A DNA stretch of 64,000 bases. Source: Legionella bozemanae (GTDB taxonomy: Bacteria > Pseudomonadota > Gammaproteobacteria > Legionellales > Legionellaceae). The number at the start of each line of letters is the position of its first letter. Position 1 is the stretch's first letter. Positions 1 through 8,761 of this stretch are shown piece after piece. The notes below the pieces were generated by a model. It saw only the letters and a list, made by a program, of their open reading frames with translations. It searched no databases and was not told the DNA's origin. The stretch lies in assembly GCF_001648595.1 (NCBI RefSeq), contig NZ_KV441807.1, positions 65,253 through 129,252 on the forward strand, read 5' to 3'. The position numbers and the translations under genes are program-made.

Positions 1-1
1 G

Positions 2-157
2 GCAAAATTAAAAGAAGAGTTAGCTGCGAAAGATTATGAAGTGTACTCCGTAAAACCCGATGAAATTATGGTTGTACAAAATAAAGCTAAATTTCTCAAA
101 GACATCGATGATGCTGCACAAGTGGTTCAAGAGAATACCTCGAAATTCACACCATAA
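2..157 (+). CDS. C-terminal end of an unidentified protein (cut by window edge)
   Basis: The second reading frame is open from the first base to a TAA at 155-157 and gives 51 residues with ordinary soluble composition, ending in NTSKFTP. The start lies outside the window. The other forward frames close early. I do not recognise the family and no motif is visible. Confidence 0.6.
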   Translation, partial: AKLKEELAAKDYEVYSVKPDEIMVVQNKAKFLKDIDDAAQVVQENTSKFTP

Positions 158-331
158 TGTATGTCGGGCCTTGGCCCGACGAATCTTTCGAGCGTGCTTT
201 TCCGAATTAGCTCCTTTTGCATGCGGTTTTCATAATCAAAAGAATTCATATGAATCATAACGTATTTTTCAATGCGCCATGGCCTAGACTGGTCATGCAT
301 GGATAACAGAGAGGCAGTAATAATTCTGACA

Positions 332-1765
332 TTAGCGATATTGAATTGTATGTGTATTACTAAGCTTGTCACTAGGAGGGGGATTATGGTTCATTTGCTT
401 GATTAGGTTTTCTTTAGGCAATTCACCCACATTGGACGCTACAATTGAATTAATGGCTTTTAGGGTCTCGGAGGTTTCTATACATGTTTGGGGTTTATGG
501 TGATCTGTCAAACTATGCAACCAACCTAAAAAACCCAATTCCCTTAAGCCTGGCTTATTATTTGCAATGATACTTGCTTGGGCTTTTATTCCTGGAATGA
601 TGTCGTCTTTTATTGTACCGCCTTTTTGAAGTATCTCCAGCATCCCCTCTGCCGCTTTTAAGCGGTTTATGTAGGTTTGTTGCGGCTTCTCTGGTGGATT
701 GGCTTCTGTGTAGTTCATGTATTGAATGATATGCTTTTTGATGGCTAATAAGGTATTAACTTCTTCGGGACTGGCTCTTTTGATATTTAATACAATTAAA
801 TTAGTCGTAATAGAATCCCTGTTTCTTTTTGCAAAAGCTGTGATTTGATTCTGTTTATAATATTCTCTTAGATCAACTGAATCTATTTCGGGATCATAGG
901 ATAGCCCCTCTTTAATCAAACTTCGCACAGGATTTTCTTTTTTTAAGAACACATTATGTTCCGTGCGCATTCTCATCAAAATTTGTGATGGGCTGTCTTC
1001 CTTATGTGCTCTTTGAAGTGCTGATTGTCGATTAAGCGAAGTCTGTACCCCTGAAAACATAAGGGAGGCAGTATATTGATTATCTTCTGTAGTATGATCA
1101 TACATGTACATAATGGCAGCTATATCTGCAGCACAAATATCAGTTTGTGCCAACTCATAGGCAACAAGAGGAAAAATATCTTCTGCACCAATAAAATTTC
1201 GTTCGGGATTTAATGTCACATCACTGTATTTTTGGGTTACCCAACGGGCAAATTTTGAGGTAATCGCGTAATTTCCTATTCTTAGTGCATCAACAAATAT
1301 TTGTGCGTCTTCTGCATTTGCACCTAAATCTTGGATGGAAAGTACTTTTCTTGTCATCCAATCGCGTTGGTATAACAGTACGAGATCGGTTTCATGATCC
1401 ATCACTTCGTTTTTAGAAGCAATGAACGTTTCAATAAAGGGAAGAAAAAAAGAACGCATTTTTCCACTTAAACCAAAGGATTCAGGTCCTCTTATTATTT
1501 GTGTCAGTATGCTTCTAATCGCTTTTATATCCGCATTATCTGTTTCTGCTGCAGCTGCAATTTGCTTCAATACTATTTGCGTCACAACGTCACTATTTAT
1601 TTCTATAAGCTGAGCCTTAGACAGTTCAGCTGTTTGACCTTTTTGAATTTTATCCAGTTCAAAAAGGGAGGAAAACACTAAATCGATACGGGCTGTTTTA
1701 GATAATTCGTCTGTAAATGCTTTTGCTAACTGTTCCAGCATTTCTTGTTCACGTTTAATCATCAT
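332..1765 (-). CDS. Hypothetical protein with a VPS9-like (Rab5-type GEF) segment; candidate Dot/Icm effector
   Basis: A 477-residue soluble protein with no signal peptide or membrane segment. Around residues 193-235 the motif GAEDIFPLVAYEL, followed about 35 residues later by QYTASLMFSGVQ, resembles the VPS9 signature of Rabex-5-type exchange factors (GADDLLPxxxY, then YYLTSLxxAV). The acidic pair E195/D196, P199 and the Tyr plus Ser/Thr of the second motif are all present. VPS9 proteins activate Rab5-family GTPases in eukaryotes, so in Legionella a secreted effector role would make sense; that role is inference. The start is the first of two Met codons, preceded by CGGGA. The gene stands alone and diverges from the GH72 gene. 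An unrelated helical protein is the alternative. Confidence 0.55.
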   Translation of the reverse strand: MMIKREQEMLEQLAKAFTDELSKTARIDLVFSSLFELDKIQKGQTAELSKAQLIEINSDVVTQIVLKQIAAAAETDNADIKAIRSILTQIIRGPESFGLSGKMRSFFLPFIETFIASKNEVMDHETDLVLLYQRDWMTRKVLSIQDLGANAEDAQIFVDALRIGNYAITSKFARWVTQKYSDVTLNPERNFIGAEDIFPLVAYELAQTDICAADIAAIMYMYDHTTEDNQYTASLMFSGVQTSLNRQSALQRAHKEDSPSQILMRMRTEHNVFLKKENPVRSLIKEGLSYDPEIDSVDLREYYKQNQITAFAKRNRDSITTNLIVLNIKRASPEEVNTLLAIKKHIIQYMNYTEANPPEKPQQTYINRLKAAEGMLEILQKGGTIKDDIIPGIKAQASIIANNKPGLRELGFLGWLHSLTDHHKPQTCIETSETLKAINSIVASNVGELPKENLIKQMNHNPPPSDKLSNTHTIQYR

Positions 1766-2341
1766 GAATCCCGATAATAAAAATTTCTATGTTTAAATAG
1801 GGCACATATTGTAAATAAGATGTTGTTTTTTAACAAGTATGGCTCCATTTATTTATACCTAAATCTTAGATCTTTTAGTTAACGAATAAGGTTTTTCTCA
1901 TTTCCGAGCAAAAATAATGAAGAAAAATAGTTCGAGTCAAGACTGTTTTTTTATTTTTTATTTGTATAAGATAGCTACGTCTTAGTTCTTTTTTTAAGTA
2001 TCCCAGTTTTGTGGATATTAATTTCAACCCAATCGTGAATTAACACTTAGCAGCTTATATAAGTTCTTGCTGTGCCTGCTTTATTTCATTTTTAAGTCTT
2101 AATTTTGCTATTGGAGTTATTCACATTTTCTGTGGATAAGCCTGTTTATAGTCTGTTTAACTCCTTGTGGAATTAGAGATTAGTTAAGTGATCCATCATT
2201 TTCCAATGTGTGTTTTCTATAAAAATCTACCTGGAGAACTTATCCAGTGATATCTTATGTTCAAAAATTTTCCTATACTTAATTTAATGTTCGAATAAAT
2301 AATTTCTGGTTTTTGTGTAAGTCTTCATCTTGGAGTTCAGC
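1766..2341. other. 576-bp AT-rich divergent intergenic region with DnaA-box-like 9-mers
   Basis: No gene is seen. The stretch separates two divergent genes and is AT-rich. It contains TGTGGATAT (2010-2018), TTATTCACA (2117-2125), TGTGGATAA (2131-2139) and TTATCCAGT (2240-2248), all identical or close to the DnaA box TTATCCACA in either orientation. The pair at 2117-2139 is inverted with a 5-bp gap. No dnaA, dnaN or other origin-linked gene is nearby, so these may be chance in AT-rich DNA or a DnaA-binding regulatory cluster. Confidence 0.4.
2178..2227 (+). repeat. Imperfect direct repeat, copy 1, upstream of the GH72 gene
   Basis: The segment from GATTAGTTAAGTG through CCAATGTG to TTTTCTATAAAAA recurs downstream of the GH72 gene at about 3999-4046 with a few substitutions and a 3-base gap. 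Together the two copies bracket the gene. Confidence 0.5.
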
Positions 2342-3853
2342 ATGAAATTATCAAACAGTTTTTTTCTAGCCACTATTCTTCTTTGTAGTCCTACTTTTGC
2401 CCAAGTTAAAATGTGTGGAAATCAGATTGGTTTAACCTCTTGCGATCAAGGCAGTGAACGGTTCATGGCTAAAGGAGTTTGTTATCAACCTGAAGAAAAC
2501 GTCGATCCACTCAGTGATGATAAAATCGATACCATTACCCAAACTCTTATTCCAGCTTTAAAAACCATAGGGGTTAACATTATTCGTGTTTATCAGGTAT
2601 GTCCTGGTGGTAACTGTGCTTCTCATGATCAAGTCATGAAAGCATTACAAGACAATAATATTCAAGTTTTTGTAGAGCTCGCGGATTATAAAAATGGTAC
2701 TCAATGTACCGTTGATCGAAGCACGGGCAATTATCCACAAACACTTTATGATTGTTTTACTAAAAAAATTGATGCATTCAGTAAGTACAGGAATGTATTT
2801 GGATTTTCTGTCGGTAACGAAGTATGGATGATGCCGCACAAAATAGATGATAACTATTTAATGCCGTCAGCCACAATGAAGGCGTTGATTCGCGATATGA
2901 AGGCTTACATTAAGAAAAAAAATTACAATAAACCAGTAGGCGTTGCATTACGCGATGTTCCTGATGTAACCATTCCATTAGCTTACTATTATGCTTGCCA
3001 TTTACAAAATGAAAAAGAAGATACCTCAGCTGATTTCATTGGTTATAACGTCTATAGATGGGGACAAGGTACAGAGCCAGGAAATTATCCTCGATTACTC
3101 AACCCCTATGCGAAGTATCGCCCTGTGCTTTCCATATCCGATGGTGGAGATGGGGATGGCGATAAAATGATGAATGGTTTTAAGGATATTAATGTTCCCG
3201 TAATCCTCACTGAGTTTGGACGTCCAGATACACCCAGATTATTCGCACAAGTCGATTGGATGTTTCAAGAAGGCGCTAATCTCATCAATGGAGGTATGGT
3301 TTTTCGCCTTGTTCAAAAAAAAGGGGAGGATCAATTTGGTCTTTATGAAGATAACAGTTTACAAACTCCAACACCTAATGGTGGATTAAACAATTTAATT
3401 ACAGAATACAATGAAAAAACACCTCTTATGCTTGGGGAAGGTGTCAACCTACAGAAAATTACTTGTGATCCATCGAAGTTTCCTGGCATGGATTCGTTTC
3501 AACTTGACCCTGAGCAACTTCCAAAAGCAGGAGGAGATTCACAAGGAACACATGAATTATCTTTTGATGTTGGAAATCTGAAACTGCCACTTACAAATAT
3601 CTCTATTAATTATGAGGATAGTTCTGGTTGGCACAGTGCAGTAACAATCCCTAATCCGGGTAAGCAAAATTACAAAGGAAAAATACCGGACCCCAAAACT
3701 CTAAAATCTATTGGGTTTAATTTTAACGACACTTTAGGAGCATGTTTAGTCAAACCTGCAAATTTATTATGTAAAGACGCATCATGCAATCAGCTTAAGA
3801 CAGTGTCAGCGGCCTGGTCTGCGAACGGACAAGGACCTTGTACCCTCAAATGA
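2342..3853 (+). CDS. Secreted GH72-family beta-1,3-glucanosyltransferase (fungal Gas/Gel/Phr-like)
   Basis: 503 residues with a signal peptide (positively charged MKLSNS, hydrophobic core, cleavage after TFA). The sequence follows the GH72 catalytic domain: AKGVCYQPEE, the IGVNIIRVYQV strand, IDAFSKYRNVFGFSVGNEV with acid/base E160, RDMKAYIKKKNYNKPVGV, and VILTEFGR with nucleophile E291. In fungi these enzymes cut and rejoin cell-wall beta-1,3-glucan. About 115 C-terminal residues after the catalytic domain are unassigned and contain several cysteines. I chose ATG 2342, which has GGAG at -10, over an upstream TTG. GH72 is mainly a fungal family, so horizontal acquisition is likely. The natural substrate in a bacterium is unknown; host or environmental glucan is an inference. 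Confidence 0.85.
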   Translation: MKLSNSFFLATILLCSPTFAQVKMCGNQIGLTSCDQGSERFMAKGVCYQPEENVDPLSDDKIDTITQTLIPALKTIGVNIIRVYQVCPGGNCASHDQVMKALQDNNIQVFVELADYKNGTQCTVDRSTGNYPQTLYDCFTKKIDAFSKYRNVFGFSVGNEVWMMPHKIDDNYLMPSATMKALIRDMKAYIKKKNYNKPVGVALRDVPDVTIPLAYYYACHLQNEKEDTSADFIGYNVYRWGQGTEPGNYPRLLNPYAKYRPVLSISDGGDGDGDKMMNGFKDINVPVILTEFGRPDTPRLFAQVDWMFQEGANLINGGMVFRLVQKKGEDQFGLYEDNSLQTPTPNGGLNNLITEYNEKTPLMLGEGVNLQKITCDPSKFPGMDSFQLDPEQLPKAGGDSQGTHELSFDVGNLKLPLTNISINYEDSSGWHSAVTIPNPGKQNYKGKIPDPKTLKSIGFNFNDTLGACLVKPANLLCKDASCNQLKTVSAAWSANGQGPCTLK

Positions 3854-3998
3854 GAAAAATAGGGTGTTCGGTGGGTCCAGAATCCTGAGGTAGCCTCACC
3901 TTTTGAATTTGTATCCTTCAACGCTCAGGGATAAGCCGCGGGACGTAGGGATGAGGAAAATTTAGCTTTAAAAGGCGGGGATCTCTGTGAATTTTGGA

Positions 3999-4046
3999 AA
4001 TTAGTTTAGTGTTTCATCATGCTCCAATGTTTTTCTATAAAAACAA
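3999..4046 (+). repeat. Imperfect direct repeat, copy 2, downstream of the GH72 gene
   Basis: This segment (AATTAGTTTAGTG, then CATCATGCTCCAATG, then TTTTTCTATAAAAA) matches copy 1 at 2178-2227 in the same orientation. It lies between the GH72 stop codon and the terminator. Confidence 0.5.
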
Positions 4047-4073
4047 AGTGAACGTTAATATCATGAAAGAAAA

Positions 4074-4104
4074 CGGCATCACACATATGATGCCGCTATT
4101 TTTT
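4074..4104. terminator. Bidirectional Rho-independent terminator between GH72 gene and mltA
   Basis: Perfect 8-bp stem CGGCATCA (4074-4081) / TGATGCCG (4088-4095), with a 6-base loop. A T-run follows on the plus strand, and the minus strand reads into TTTTC. Two convergent genes end on either side, so it probably serves both. Confidence 0.8.
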
Positions 4105-4137
4105 AGTAGCCCTATATTAGATGTGGTAATCTAAGTT

Positions 4138-5514
4138 TTAGTCACGTTTTGGCAGGGCTACAAATAAGGAACCTGAGTGATTTAGCGCATTTGCTTCCAA
4201 ACCCGCTTGCTTCCCCTCACCCTTATAGACGTCAACGTGAGCCCCCATAATGGCGCCACCTCTGTCTTGAGCCACACACCAGGAAGTGGATTTTTTGCAT
4301 TTATAGATAAAATTCATGCCAATAGGAATTACTTTGTGATCTGTTGCACATGATGCATGTGGCGTTAGAGGAATATTTTCTGAGCCATAAGGGCCGCCAT
4401 CTTCTTTAGCAAAGAATACATAGCTTTGATCGCGATGTCGTAAGTCGTCGGCTTTATCGCGGTTAAGTGGATTATCTAGATATTGGCGAATTAGCTTTTC
4501 TGATGCGCCACTTTGTCTAATTTTTTTAGATACGTTACAGCGTAACTTTGCTTCATCATGACATTTAGGATCTTTAGCACAACGCTCCATTGTATCAAGG
4601 TTGCCACCACAGGTTGGGTCTTGTGCGCATTGGACTATACGACCAAGCATGGTGCGTGGCCTGCCATTGGAGCTTTCATAATTGATGCGAAATTTTTTGC
4701 CATCAAGAATTAATGAACCAGAGCCTTGAACCATTAAAAAAGCAAGATCATTTGGGTCTTTAACATAGCCAATGATATATTTTGGAGATAACGCTCCATG
4801 CTCAATTTCATGTCGGTCTGGCACTACAGAATATGTGCCATTGGCATTTTTCAGACAATATCCTCGCACCATTTTGGTAAGGGGATCAACGCCACAAAGA
4901 GGGGCTTTCAAATTAAATTTTTTGGATTCTGAAGTGGCGCTGACAACACCGGGATTACTATACAGAGGATATAAAAATGCGCCACCTCGTTTGGTGCGAG
5001 CCTCAATAGGGGCTGGCGCGTAATAAGCAGTAAATTGAAATTCTCCCCGTTTAAATCCAGCATGATTTTCAGGCCAGCCATCGCTTTTATACCAGTCAAA
5101 TTCACTTTTGATACTCGATAAATATTTTTGAAAATTGCCTTGGGCGGCTTTTGCAAGAGCGAGCATTTTTTTGTTGGTATGTAGGCACCATTCTTGGCGC
5201 TTGAATTTACGACCAGCAATAGTTACTGCCTGGAATTCACCCTGGTTTTTATTGCAGTTTTCAATCTGGTTATTTAATGCTTTAATTACTTCCTCCATAT
5301 TGCCTACGGGGTTATCTAATGGCAGCTCTGATGCTGAAATTTTATGAAATTTAAAGCGCAATACACCTGGTTCTTTGGCAGCCATTTTCTGTCTTGTGGT
5401 AAAGTCTACGAGCCTTCTAATATCTAAACAGCGCTGAATTGGATCAGCGGGGAGGACTGCTTGAGCGATCATGCTAAAAGTCATTAGGGCAATTATTAAA
5501 GCAGATTGAAACAT
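4138..5514 (-). CDS. mltA: Membrane-bound lytic murein transglycosylase A
   Basis: 458 residues. MltA cleaves the glycan strands of peptidoglycan, forming 1,6-anhydro-muramic ends in the periplasm. The MltA domain is visible in FTAYYAP, FLMVQGSGSLIL and the NGRPRTMLGR segment. The C-terminal 3D domain carries its three aspartates in AQDRGGAIMGAHVDVYKG. A hydrophobic leader (FQSALIIALMTFSMIAQAV) follows the chosen start, but no lipobox cysteine is seen. ATG 5514 is preceded by AAGGAT; a longer frame opens at 5607 without a good ribosome site. The CxxDPxC-type cysteine cluster in the middle is unusual for the family. The gene stands alone. Confidence 0.85.
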   Translation of the reverse strand: MFQSALIIALMTFSMIAQAVLPADPIQRCLDIRRLVDFTTRQKMAAKEPGVLRFKFHKISASELPLDNPVGNMEEVIKALNNQIENCNKNQGEFQAVTIAGRKFKRQEWCLHTNKKMLALAKAAQGNFQKYLSSIKSEFDWYKSDGWPENHAGFKRGEFQFTAYYAPAPIEARTKRGGAFLYPLYSNPGVVSATSESKKFNLKAPLCGVDPLTKMVRGYCLKNANGTYSVVPDRHEIEHGALSPKYIIGYVKDPNDLAFLMVQGSGSLILDGKKFRINYESSNGRPRTMLGRIVQCAQDPTCGGNLDTMERCAKDPKCHDEAKLRCNVSKKIRQSGASEKLIRQYLDNPLNRDKADDLRHRDQSYVFFAKEDGGPYGSENIPLTPHASCATDHKVIPIGMNFIYKCKKSTSWCVAQDRGGAIMGAHVDVYKGEGKQAGLEANALNHSGSLFVALPKRD

Positions 5515-5687
5515 TGGTATCCTTAGCCTAGCTATAATTGAGCTTTTGCCCAACCATTGATTTGAATTGATAACAAGGATTATATAGGCTATTGAATCAG
5601 TCATCAAAGAAATGAATTGAGCAAGCTTTCCTGAAGGCGGAAAATGAGTCGAGGTGGTCCTTTGTCATTATCCTTTCTTCCTCTGTT

Positions 5688-5700
5688 CCGCGGCTTATCC
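5688..5700. repeat. 13-bp sequence also present inverted at 3929-3941
   Basis: CCGCGGCTTATCC here is the exact reverse complement of GGATAAGCCGCGG at 3929-3941, so the two copies flank mltA. The sequence is GC-rich compared with its surroundings. It may be a dispersed short repeat; no function is inferred. Confidence 0.4.
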
Positions 5701-5789
5701 GCTGGATCCAGAAATTTTGTAATAAAACTGGATCTTGCAGACAAGACAAGCTGTGTGTTGAGCCCAATCCTTTCCTTTTTTTAGCGTTC

Positions 5790-7319
5790 TTATTCACTGA
5801 TGATAGAAGTAGATGAGGAATTATTTTGTTTCAATAACAACACAAAGGGTAACATGAGAAGAAAACTCCACATGATAAACGCGAATGTATTGATGTATGA
5901 GAGCATTAGGGATTGTTTACCCAGCTCATTCAACAATAAGGCAGCAGCTTGCGGATCCGTGGCTTTAAGGTGCCAGGGGCGTAGATATTCCATTAATGCT
6001 GGATTATAGGGTTGAATGGAACTACCAATTTGATTCCATGCCATTTGAGTATGGCGGCTTAAGAACGTAATGGTAATAGAAATGCCAACAGAAGAACCTA
6101 TGGTGCGCAATAGACTGTACAGCCCGGCTGCTTCAGCACGAGAAGAAACAGGTAAGGTTGAAAATGCGACAGAGGATAATGGAACGAAAATCAAGCCTAA
6201 TCCAAATCCTTGGAGCATTAATGGCCAAATGAGCCAGGCTAGGCTAATGTCTTGGGAATAATGAGTGGTAATATAAACACCTGCTGCACTCAGTAACACT
6301 CCTATAGAAATTAACCATCGAGGTTGAATTTGATTAATGAATTTACCAACTATCATCATACTGAACATACTGGCAATCCCGCGGGGTGCCATGATTAATC
6401 CCGCGATTAAAACGGGATAATTCAGTAAGCCTTGTAACATTTGGGGTTGGATAACCATCGTTCCATACATACCTAGCCCTAAAACGGCAAGTAATATACT
6501 CGAAAGAACAAAATTACGATCTTGAAAAATAGAAAGATCAAAGAGAGTATTGGATTTATTTTTTAAACTGTATGTTATGAATCCACACAAACTGATGAGA
6601 CCTAAAAATGTAGCGGTGCGAATATCCAAAGCCGCAAACCAATCCATCTGATTACCACGATCAAGAACATATTGAATGGAACCTACCGCCAAAGCAATGA
6701 GTATCATGCCAACCCAATCCATTTTGCGTTCTTTTTTAAGTGTATCAGGGACAAAATGGAATACCATCAGCGCTGCAGCAATCCCGAATGGGATATTGAC
6801 ATAAAATGTCCATCGCCAACTGGCGATGTCTGTAAGATACCCACCAAGCGACGGTCCTAAAATAGGGCCGACCATGACCCCCATACCCCAAATGGCCATA
6901 GCCTTACCACGTTCGTTATCCGGAAAAATATCGGCCAATATGGCTTGGGATAAAGGAACTAATCCAGCACCAAAAATTCCTTGAAGCAATCTGAATACGA
7001 CCATTTGCACGATAGAGGTTGCCGCACCACATAAAGCAGAAGTGACGGTAAACCCTATAATGGATAAAAGAAGGTAGGGTTTTCTGCCAAACCTATCCGT
7101 AAAATAACCGGTTAAAGGCATGAAAATGGCTGAAGCTACCAAATAACTGGTTAAAGTCCAAGTTATTTCATCAGGGCTTGTTCCTAATGAACCCTGCATA
7201 TGGGGCAGTGCGACATTGACAATGGTCGTGTCTAATACTTGCATCAAAGTAGCGGCCATGATAGCGATGGTGATTATCCAGCGTCGTGAGGCTGGTAAAG
7301 TATCCGATGGATGATTCAT
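5790..7319 (-). CDS. emrB: DHA2-family (EmrB/QacA) MFS drug efflux permease
   Basis: 509 residues with about 14 hydrophobic segments, the size and topology of DHA2 proton-driven multidrug exporters. Motif A appears as GYFTDRFGRKP after TM2, and LDTTIVNVALP is the typical start of TM1 in EmrB. The family works with a periplasmic adaptor and an outer-membrane channel. The adaptor gene emrA overlaps its start by 4 bases (ATGA type), and a NodT-type channel lies at the head of the cluster. This gives a complete tripartite pump under a local MarR regulator. Confidence 0.92.
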   Translation of the reverse strand: MNHPSDTLPASRRWIITIAIMAATLMQVLDTTIVNVALPHMQGSLGTSPDEITWTLTSYLVASAIFMPLTGYFTDRFGRKPYLLLSIIGFTVTSALCGAATSIVQMVVFRLLQGIFGAGLVPLSQAILADIFPDNERGKAMAIWGMGVMVGPILGPSLGGYLTDIASWRWTFYVNIPFGIAAALMVFHFVPDTLKKERKMDWVGMILIALAVGSIQYVLDRGNQMDWFAALDIRTATFLGLISLCGFITYSLKNKSNTLFDLSIFQDRNFVLSSILLAVLGLGMYGTMVIQPQMLQGLLNYPVLIAGLIMAPRGIASMFSMMIVGKFINQIQPRWLISIGVLLSAAGVYITTHYSQDISLAWLIWPLMLQGFGLGLIFVPLSSVAFSTLPVSSRAEAAGLYSLLRTIGSSVGISITITFLSRHTQMAWNQIGSSIQPYNPALMEYLRPWHLKATDPQAAALLLNELGKQSLMLSYINTFAFIMWSFLLMLPFVLLLKQNNSSSTSIISE

Positions 7320-8248
7320 GAGGTTTTGCTCACTTGAGTCTCCTGCTCGGACTGTAAATCGATGGTTACTTTGGCTGAAGTTCCCAAGCGTAAAGGATAT
7401 TGGGAATCTGGTTTCATAATTTGAATGCGGACAGGGACGCGCTGTGTCACTTTAACCCAGTTTCCAGTAGCATTCTGTGGCGGCATTAATGAAAACGCAG
7501 TTCCGCTTCCACCGCTAATGCTGTTCACAACCCCAGTAAATTTTTTATGAGGGTACATATCAATTTTAATCATTACCCGTTGGTTTTTTTGGATGTGTTC
7601 AAGTTCTGTTTCTTTAAAATTAGCATCGACCCAAAATGTGGCATTATCAATCATCGCAAACAGGGGTTGGTTTTCTGAAACTATATTTCCCACCCTAAGA
7701 GACAGGTTGCTAACCAAACCACTTGTTGGTGCAACCACACGGGTATAAGATAGCCTCAGTTTGGCTTCTTTGAGTTTTGCTTCTGAAAGTTTTAGGGCTG
7801 CTTTAGCGCTTTTAAGCTTTGCTTTAACATCATCTCCTCTTTGAAGAGACATCACCTCGTTCCTGACTAACTCTCTGGTGCGAATCGATGTGGCTTTGGC
7901 ATGTTGTAGATTGGTCTTGTCAATTAGATATTGCGCCTTAGCTTGCTCTACTGCTACTTCAAAAGGAGTCCGATCTAACTCAAACAGTATTTGACCTTTT
8001 TCAACAAATTGATTGTTATCTACATAGAGATGTTTTACCTGGCCGGTTACTCGTGGTGCAATTTGTACGATGTTGCCATTAATATAGGCATCTTCTGTGC
8101 TGACATAGTGTTGAGAAAGCAACCAAAAGTATAAAGCGGCCAACGCCATCAATGTGACACTACCTGCGATTAGAAAACGTTTCCATTGAAGCATTCCGTG
8201 GCGCAACTTAGGGATTATCGATTTTTTGATGCTTGTTGAATTATTCAT
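7316..8248 (-). CDS. emrA: HlyD/EmrA-family periplasmic adaptor subunit
   Basis: 310 residues. One N-terminal membrane anchor (LIAGSVTLMALAALYFWLL) is followed by the biotinyl-lipoyl-like half-motif TEDAYINGNIVQIAPRVTGQVKHL, a helical hairpin (about residues 90-170) and the matching GLVSNLSLRVGNIV half, then the beta-barrel. It bridges EmrB to the outer-membrane channel. ATG 8248 has GAGGA at -11 and is preferred over ATG 8290, which lies deep inside marR. It overlaps marR by 8 bases and emrB by 4, so the three form one operon. Confidence 0.92.
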   Translation of the reverse strand: MNNSTSIKKSIIPKLRHGMLQWKRFLIAGSVTLMALAALYFWLLSQHYVSTEDAYINGNIVQIAPRVTGQVKHLYVDNNQFVEKGQILFELDRTPFEVAVEQAKAQYLIDKTNLQHAKATSIRTRELVRNEVMSLQRGDDVKAKLKSAKAALKLSEAKLKEAKLRLSYTRVVAPTSGLVSNLSLRVGNIVSENQPLFAMIDNATFWVDANFKETELEHIQKNQRVMIKIDMYPHKKFTGVVNSISGGSGTAFSLMPPQNATGNWVKVTQRVPVRIQIMKPDSQYPLRLGTSAKVTIDLQSEQETQVSKTS

Positions 8249-8666
8249 AAGATTCCTCGGCGGTTTTCTTAATTTTTTGTAGTGTGGCAATACATACTTC
8301 TAATTCTGCTTTAGATAAAGGGGCGAGTAATTCCTGAGAGAGTTCATCTGCGGTATTTTGTATCTGGCCAATAGTCAATGTCGCTTTTTCAGTAAGACAG
8401 ATTACTTTGACGCGGCGATCGTGGGTTGCATCCTGGCGAATTACCCATCCCTCTTTAGTCAAGCGGTCAATTAAACCGACAACAGTCGGTGCTTCAAGAC
8501 CTAATTTTTTGGCAAGCTGAATTTGGGTTAGGGGAGCGTTTGTAATTGAGAGAAGAAGCAAAGCGCGCCACTTTGCCTGGCTGAGCCCTAACGGTTTTAA
8601 ACGCTTATCAAGTAAATTTCGCCAAGCTGCTGCGGTTTCATATAATACCATAGGGAAATTTTTCAT
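8241..8666 (-). CDS. MarR-family transcriptional regulator
   Basis: 141 residues with the MarR winged helix: LSQAKWRALLLLS, LTQIQLAKKLGLEAPTVVGLIDRLTKEGWV (helix-turn-helix) and the wing DATHDRRVKVICLT with the conserved DxRxxxxxLT. It most likely represses the emrAB pump genes with which it overlaps, and may respond to aromatic or drug ligands; both points are inferred from location. A second Met six codons in is a possible alternative start. Confidence 0.88.
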   Translation of the reverse strand: MKNFPMVLYETAAAWRNLLDKRLKPLGLSQAKWRALLLLSITNAPLTQIQLAKKLGLEAPTVVGLIDRLTKEGWVIRQDATHDRRVKVICLTEKATLTIGQIQNTADELSQELLAPLSKAELEVCIATLQKIKKTAEESYE

Positions 8667-8761
8667 AGTTCATAACCTGTTCATTACTGAGTTTATTTTT
8701 ATCCTTCTCTAGGGAATTGGAAACAGACCCTATTTCTTCATGATAAATAATTATTCGTTTT

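Noticed and set aside
127..372. Minus-strand 81-codon ORF at the window start
   Set aside because: Overlaps the end of the first gene and shows no supporting signal.
1766..2341. Chromosomal replication origin
   Set aside because: No dnaA/dnaN/gyrB neighbours, few boxes and no clear unwinding element; kept only as a low-interest cluster.
5597..5797. Small minus-strand ORF between mltA and emrB
   Set aside because: No motif or ribosome site; part of its sequence is the GC-rich repeat seen at 3929.
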